Assembly (NCBI RefSeq): GCF_028023555.1
Contig: NZ_JAQIOY010000009.1
Location: 1-64,000 of the forward strand
Reading direction: 5' to 3'
DNA from: Thalassococcus_A lentus
Lineage (GTDB): Bacteria > Pseudomonadota > Alphaproteobacteria > Rhodobacterales > Rhodobacteraceae
DNA length: 64,000 bases
Position numbers and translations under genes: made by a program. The number at the start of each line of letters is the position of its first letter. The stretch's first letter is position 1. The notes beneath the pieces were generated by a model. That model was given only the letters and a program-made list of their open reading frames with translations. It was not told where the DNA came from and did no database searches. Below, piece after piece: positions 60,794-64,000 of the stretch.

Positions 60794-61840
60794 TTACAGC
60801 TGATTTTCGAGAACAAATGCTTCGGGGATATCATCGCGCCCATCCAGCACCAGCGAAGCCATCACCTCGGCAATCTTTGGGGCCATACCAAAACCGATCT
60901 TGAAGCCGCCGTTGGCGACAAAGTGCCCGGCGCGCCCCGGCCAATGCCCCAGAACAGGCGCGCGGCTGCGAGCCCGCGGCCGAACCCCCGCCCAGCGTTC
61001 GATAACCTTAGCATCCTGCAAAGCCGGGCACCCGGCCCGCGCGCGATCTACCAAGGTCTGACACTGTTCGTCGGTCGCAATCGGATCTGCAAATTCACGC
61101 TCTGATGTGGACCCGATGGCAACCGTACCGTCCTTGTGCGGCACAATGTGCAATCCATCGACAAAGAGCTGCGGTGCATCCGGACCAGCATCATAGGCAA
61201 GCAACACCGCCTGCCCTTTTACGCCATCGCCGACCTTGCGACCGCCCAGTGCCTCGGTCATGTCCCGCAGCCCCTGCCAGCCCGTGGCCCAGACCACCGC
61301 TCCTGAATCTTCTGCCGTATCGGTTATCTGCGCACCCTGCGCCTGCAAGGCCGCGGCCAAGGCTGCACAAGCGCGCCGAGGATGCATACGTGCGCTGAGG
61401 GTATCGCGGATCAAAAAGCCCGACGGGCTAACCGGTTCAAAGCCCGGCGCGTCGGACACCTGAACCACTTCCCAGATTGCCTGACCTTTCCAAAGTTGCG
61501 CAGCGCCAGAGCTGCGGGATCGGGCCAATTCCAGACCCGCCGCATCCTGAACAGGTTGCAGCCGCCCGGTCCGGCCATAACCGGGATCCATGCCGGATGC
61601 CTGTTTCACTGCAGCCCAAAAGCCTTCAGCCATCAAAAGGCTGTCCAGTTGAAACGCCTTCTTGCTGTTCCAGTTTTCAGGCACATGCGGCGCCAGCGCA
61701 CCAACGATCCCGCCAGATGACCCGGCACCGGGACCATACGGATCGACGACCCGCACACGCGCTCCACGCTGCACACAAGCCCAGGCGACGGACAGACCGA
61801 AAACCCCTGCACCCCGTATAGTCACATCGACACTTGCCAT
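60794..61840 (-). CDS. FAD-dependent oxidoreductase, possibly the MnmC oxidase half
   Basis: 348 residues, DAO superfamily: VTIRGAGVFGLSVAWAC (Rossmann start), GSSGGIVGALAPHVP, and C-terminal VANGGFKIGFGMAP. Generic annotation would be glycine oxidase/ThiO-like. The GASG...GAL-P stretch after the first motif resembles the FAD domain of the bifunctional tRNA enzyme MnmC, whose methyltransferase half is encoded 48 bases away on the other strand. A split MnmC is therefore a serious possibility, but not proven. Confidence 0.8.
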   Translation of the reverse strand: MASVDVTIRGAGVFGLSVAWACVQRGARVRVVDPYGPGAGSSGGIVGALAPHVPENWNSKKAFQLDSLLMAEGFWAAVKQASGMDPGYGRTGRLQPVQDAAGLELARSRSSGAAQLWKGQAIWEVVQVSDAPGFEPVSPSGFLIRDTLSARMHPRRACAALAAALQAQGAQITDTAEDSGAVVWATGWQGLRDMTEALGGRKVGDGVKGQAVLLAYDAGPDAPQLFVDGLHIVPHKDGTVAIGSTSEREFADPIATDEQCQTLVDRARAGCPALQDAKVIERWAGVRPRARSRAPVLGHWPGRAGHFVANGGFKIGFGMAPKIAEVMASLVLDGRDDIPEAFVLENQL

Positions 61841-61888
61841 TGGATCGCCTCATCGCCATCAACACTGTGTTAGGTAGAGGCAAACCGC

Positions 61889-62587
61889 ATGAGTGACCAG
61901 AGCAGCCCAGAGACACACCAGCCAGCGAAAGGGCTTGAATGGAATGGGCAGGTTCCGGTCTCGCAGCGCTTTGACGATCCCTACTACTCGCTAGAAAACG
62001 GCCACGCTGAAACGCAGCATGTCTTTTTGTCGGGAAACGATCTGCCGAACCGCTTTAAGCCGGATTTTCACATCGCGGAACTCGGGTTTGGAACCGGGCT
62101 CAATCTCTTGGCGGCACTGAGCGCGTGGCGGGCGAGCCATCAATCCGGCGTTTTGCATTTCACTAGCTTCGAAGCCTTCCCTTTGCCTCCAGAAGACATG
62201 ATCACCGCGCAATCCGCATTCGAAGAACTGTCTGGCATCGGTCAAGAGCTTGCCGGTTTCTGGCGTGTGGGCGCACGGGAAATTTCACTGCCCGATTTGC
62301 GATTCACACTCGTGGTCGGAGATGCTCGGGACACCCTGCCTGCGTGGACTGGACAAGCGGACGCTTGGTTTCTGGACGGGTTTTCACCCGCCAAGAACCC
62401 CGAGCTCTGGGGGGACGACCTGATGAAGGCGGTCTACGATCACACAGCCCCGACAGGCACAGCGGCCACCTATACCGCTGCCGGGCATGTACGCCGCGCC
62501 TTGACCGATGCAGGGTTCGACGTCGAAAGAATAAAGGGCTTTGGCCGCAAGCGCCACATGACCACAGCGCGTAAGGCCGACACATGA
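61889..62587 (+). CDS. mnmD: tRNA 5-methylaminomethyl-2-thiouridine methyltransferase
   Basis: 232 residues, SAM-binding motif ELGFGTGLN and the family-specific WFLDGFSPAKNPELW and TYTAAGHVRRAL. It corresponds to the methyltransferase domain of MnmC standing alone (MnmD), which completes mnm5s2U34 in tRNA. The FAD oxidoreductase is divergent, 48 bases away, and the EamA transporter starts within its stop codon (ATGA). Confidence 0.92.
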   Translation: MSDQSSPETHQPAKGLEWNGQVPVSQRFDDPYYSLENGHAETQHVFLSGNDLPNRFKPDFHIAELGFGTGLNLLAALSAWRASHQSGVLHFTSFEAFPLPPEDMITAQSAFEELSGIGQELAGFWRVGAREISLPDLRFTLVVGDARDTLPAWTGQADAWFLDGFSPAKNPELWGDDLMKAVYDHTAPTGTAATYTAAGHVRRALTDAGFDVERIKGFGRKRHMTTARKADT

Positions 62588-63465
62588 ACACGGGTCATCA
62601 AAAGCAACTGAACACGCCCTTGGGCATTTGGCTGATGGTGGCAACGACCTTTGTCTTTGCGGTGCAGGACGGTCTGTCGCGCCATCTGGCCGGTGAATAC
62701 AACGTCATGATGGTGGTGATGGTCCGCTACTGGTTCTTCGCTGCATTTGTCGTGACAATTGCAGGGCGAAAACCGGGGGGATTGCGCGCGGCCATGCAGA
62801 CGGAACTGCCCGGAATGCAAATTTTTCGCGGACTGCTGCTGGCCGCTGAAATCAACGTGATGGTTCTGGCCTTTGTGTATCTGGGTCTTGTCGAAAGCCA
62901 CGCGGTCTTCGCGTGCTATCCGCTGCTGATCGCGGCACTTTCGGGGCCAATTCTGGGGGAGCGTGTCGGCTGGAGACGCTGGGCGGCCATCGGCGTTGGC
63001 TTTGTTGGTGTGCTGATCATTCTGCAACCGTCCGGCGGCGTGTTTTCACCCTATGCTGTCATCCCGCTCGTCTCGGCGCTGATGTTTGCGCTCTATGGGT
63101 TGCTGACGCGCTACGTCGGGCGGGTCGACAGCGCGACCACATCGTTCTTCTACACCGGCGTTGCAGGCGCCGTTCTGGCCACCGCGGTCGGTCTGTGGTT
63201 CTGGGAACCCATGACACCGCCGGATTGGGGCTGGATGGCGACCTTGTGCATAACCGGCGCGCTCGGCCACTATTTGTTGATCCGCTGCTATGAAGTGGCC
63301 GAGGCCAGCGCCGTTCAGCCATTTGCCTATTTGCAACTGGTGTTCGCCAGCGCCATGGGCGTCATGCTGTTTGGCGAAACCGTCCGGCTGAATGTCGCTT
63401 TGGGGGCGGGTCTGATCGTAGCGGCTGGCCTGTTCACCCTGTGGCGTGCCCGCAAGGTGGGCTAG
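62584..63465 (+). CDS. EamA/DMT-family transporter
   Basis: 293 residues, ten predicted transmembrane helices in two EamA repeats (first begins GIWLMVATTFVFAVQDGLSR, second SPYAVIPLVSALMFALYG). Members export metabolites or amino acids; the substrate is unknown. The start codon overlaps the mnmD stop (62584-62587). Confidence 0.9.
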   Translation: MNTGHQKQLNTPLGIWLMVATTFVFAVQDGLSRHLAGEYNVMMVVMVRYWFFAAFVVTIAGRKPGGLRAAMQTELPGMQIFRGLLLAAEINVMVLAFVYLGLVESHAVFACYPLLIAALSGPILGERVGWRRWAAIGVGFVGVLIILQPSGGVFSPYAVIPLVSALMFALYGLLTRYVGRVDSATTSFFYTGVAGAVLATAVGLWFWEPMTPPDWGWMATLCITGALGHYLLIRCYEVAEASAVQPFAYLQLVFASAMGVMLFGETVRLNVALGAGLIVAAGLFTLWRARKVG

Positions 63466-63483
63466 AGCCGCAATCCGCGACCA

Positions 63484-64000
63484 CTACCGCAGCCGTTTCA
63501 ACGTCGCGCCTGCCAGTTCCTTGCTGAACGGGATCGGATGCGGATCACGGCCAAGCCTTGCCCGATAGACCGGTAGGCTTTCTGCAACCCGCATCACGTA
63601 GTTGCGGGTTTCGTCAAAGGGGATGAACTCGATAAAGTCCACCACATCCACCTGCCCCCGCCGCGGATCGCCAAAACGTTCCATCCACTGCAAAGGCCTG
63701 CCGGGCCCCGCATTGTAGCCTGCCGACATCATAACGACATTTCCGTCAAAGCGTTCGGCCAGATTGGCCAGATATTCGGACCCAAGCACAGCGTTATACG
63801 CCGGATCCGTCATCAGGCGTGTCCGGCTGTATTCCATCCCAAGCCAACCTGAAACATCCTTGGCCGTCCCCGGCATCAACTGCATAAAGCCCCGCGCCCC
63901 AACGCCGGACTGAACCCCGGGATCAAATTCGCTTTCACGTCTGGCGATGGCATGAACCAGAGCCTTGTCGACCGGGTAGCTGCCTTTCAGGATAATCGGG
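63484..64000 (-). CDS. Soluble lytic murein transglycosylase (partial)
   Basis: The frame is open to the window edge; the visible 171 residues hold the SLT domain. Catalytic Glu in ARRESEFDP, followed by GVGARGFMQLMPGTA, the AYNAG...GRP element and RNYVMRVAESLPVYRARL. It cleaves peptidoglycan glycan strands with formation of 1,6-anhydromuropeptides. The N-terminal superhelical domain lies outside the window. TAG at 63484-63486. Confidence 0.93.
   Translation of the reverse strand, partial: PIILKGSYPVDKALVHAIARRESEFDPGVQSGVGARGFMQLMPGTAKDVSGWLGMEYSRTRLMTDPAYNAVLGSEYLANLAERFDGNVVMMSAGYNAGPGRPLQWMERFGDPRRGQVDVVDFIEFIPFDETRNYVMRVAESLPVYRARLGRDPHPIPFSKELAGATLKRLR

Noticed and set aside
1..64000. 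CRISPR array, prophage or integrative element
   Set aside because: No regularly spaced repeats, Cas, integrase or phage structural genes were seen; the only mobile trace is the dead IS5 fragment.

Overview
The window looks like a chromosomal segment from a marine alphaproteobacterium of the Roseobacter group (Rhodobacteraceae/Roseobacteraceae). The evidence is moderately high GC, dense gene packing with many ATGA/GTGA stop-start overlaps, and a gene set typical of that group: a LuxI-type acyl-homoserine lactone synthase, two FAD-GcvT demethylating dehydrogenases, a non-pyrrolysine MttB homologue, an ImuA protein behind a GTTC-N7-GTTC SOS box, a DUF3572-HAD pair, and a mutY/DUF721/dsbA cluster. 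No rRNA, CRISPR array, prophage or plasmid replication gene was seen. One tRNA (Gln-TTG) and one decayed transposase are present.

Layout. 1-7 kb: the start of a molybdo-formate dehydrogenase alpha subunit (cut by the window edge), helicase hrpB, and a three-gene operon (fused 2-oxoacid dehydrogenase E1, SMP-30 lactonase, uronate dehydrogenase) that looks like sugar-acid catabolism. 7-12.5 kb: a lipoprotein, a RecD-like helicase, a luxI homologue whose ribosome-binding site lies in a predicted hairpin, a hydrolase, a NUDIX protein and DUF983. 12.7-14.8 kb: EF-hand protein, ECF sigma factor, small membrane protein and Spy-like periplasmic sensor. 14.8-22.5 kb: a PleD-like diguanylate cyclase with a degenerate receiver, a HAD phosphatase, an MttB homologue, a DUF4153 membrane protein, and an H-NOX protein overlapping an HNOBA-GGDEF cyclase. 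22.6-29 kb: tRNA-Gln, BKACE/SDR/TetR genes, a CDGSH-glutamate-synthase fusion and lepA. 29-29.8 kb: an AT-rich island with an IS5-type remnant.

30.7-39.1 kb is the most coherent accessory unit. On the minus strand it reads XRE-cupin regulator, LysE exporter, GFA-type formaldehyde/glutathione protein, a second LysE exporter, FAD-GcvT dehydrogenase, BHMT-like homocysteine methyltransferase, second FAD-GcvT dehydrogenase. Two GTGAAA/TTTCAC palindromes lie directly in front of it. It reads as an operon for sequential N-demethylation of betaine-type osmolytes, with handling of the released C1 units and export of the amino-acid product. gshA (glutathione synthesis) lies next to it.

39-64 kb is mostly core metabolism with some unusual neighbours: gshA/rsmE/ubiA, an OmpA-BON protein, a tandem pair of saccharopine dehydrogenases (lysine catabolism), DUF817, an MFS transporter, an orphan LexA-controlled imuA, an aldo/keto reductase, CaiB-like CoA transferase, DsbA, DciA-like protein, mutY, an AlkB-type alkane monooxygenase, Mn-pyrophosphatase, a MaoC hydratase with a structured leader, a divergent FAD oxidoreductase/mnmD pair that may be a split MnmC, an EamA transporter and a lytic transglycosylase cut by the right edge.

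All calls come from reading motifs and gene context; no database search was run.
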